From Bacteroidales bacterium GP3 (GTDB taxonomy: Bacteria; Bacteroidota; Bacteroidia; Bacteroidales; Muribaculaceae), in assembly GCA_001701075.1 (NCBI GenBank), contig DAAK01000090.1, positions 1-21,545 of the forward strand: a DNA stretch of 21,545 nt, written 5' to 3'. A model generated the notes under the pieces. The model did not search any database. It saw only the letters and a program-made list of their open reading frames with translations, and was not told the origin of the DNA. The translations under genes and the position numbers were made by a program. Of the stretch, positions 21,442-21,545 are shown piece by piece (position 1 is the first letter of the stretch; each line of letters starts with the position of its first letter).

Positions 21442-21545
21442 CTTTTTTGAATTAGGGAATAAAGAGCTTCAGCATACATGTAGATAAGTTTTTTATTAAA
21501 TTTCGCAAATTATTGGTGTTTGCATTCGCAAATTTGAAATAAATT
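21442..21545. other. AT-rich noncoding end of window
   Basis: No gene is visible. The 10-bp sequence TTCGCAAATT occurs twice in the same orientation (21502 and 21525, 23 bp apart), and TTTGC-ATTC-GCAAA forms a small hairpin around the second copy. It may hold the promoter or operator of a gene beyond the edge. Confidence 0.3.

Overview
The window looks like part of a Bacteroidales chromosome, possibly Muribaculaceae. The evidence is the Bacteroidetes-type -7 promoter box TAnnTTTG at several sites, few Shine-Dalgarno sequences, a secreted GH29 fucosidase, a two-domain RNase H and a Bacteroidetes-style uS15. The family-level guess is weak; the order is fairly secure.

Layout. (1) 1-3575, left core block: the C-terminal end of a GHMP-type sugar kinase, a secreted alkaline phosphatase, RNase HI with an N-terminal hybrid-binding domain, and a YbdG-like MscS channel, all on the + strand. 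(2) 3576-15738, a defence island whose first part (3.6-7.3 kb) is clearly AT-richer than the flanks. It begins with a 30-bp perfect palindrome, a 33-bp tandem repeat array ending in a promoter, and an orphan 98-aa gene. Three defence cassettes follow: a Septu pair (PtuA ATPase plus PtuB HNH nuclease), a HEPN/MNT toxin-antitoxin pair, and a five-gene operon. That operon encodes a type III methyltransferase (Mod), a type III helicase-nuclease (Res), a 72-aa protein, a DndD-like SMC ATPase and a DndE-HerA fusion ATPase. (3) 15739-21545, right core block: rpsO with its own promoter, structured leader and terminator, a VanZ-like membrane protein, a GH29 alpha-L-fucosidase, CutC, and a large transglutaminase-fold protein.

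Two things stand out. First, each of the three defence cassettes is preceded by the same 89-bp element, in the same orientation and alignable without gaps. It consists of a -7 promoter box, a stem-loop RNA region and a conserved end, TTACTCGCGCT. The second and third copies are about 90% identical. This looks like a portable promoter/leader or a cassette boundary used by unrelated defence systems. Second, the last cassette joins type III restriction-modification to the DndD and DndE-HerA parts of phosphorothioate systems, with no DndA, DndB or DndC gene present. The mark is therefore expected to be N6-methyladenine and not sulfur. The central specificity region of its Mod is AT-rich compared with both ends, as if it had been exchanged.

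A third, independent pattern is a set of exact 7-bp-period repeats with different unit sequences in four intergenic spaces. Two of these arrays run directly into start codons.
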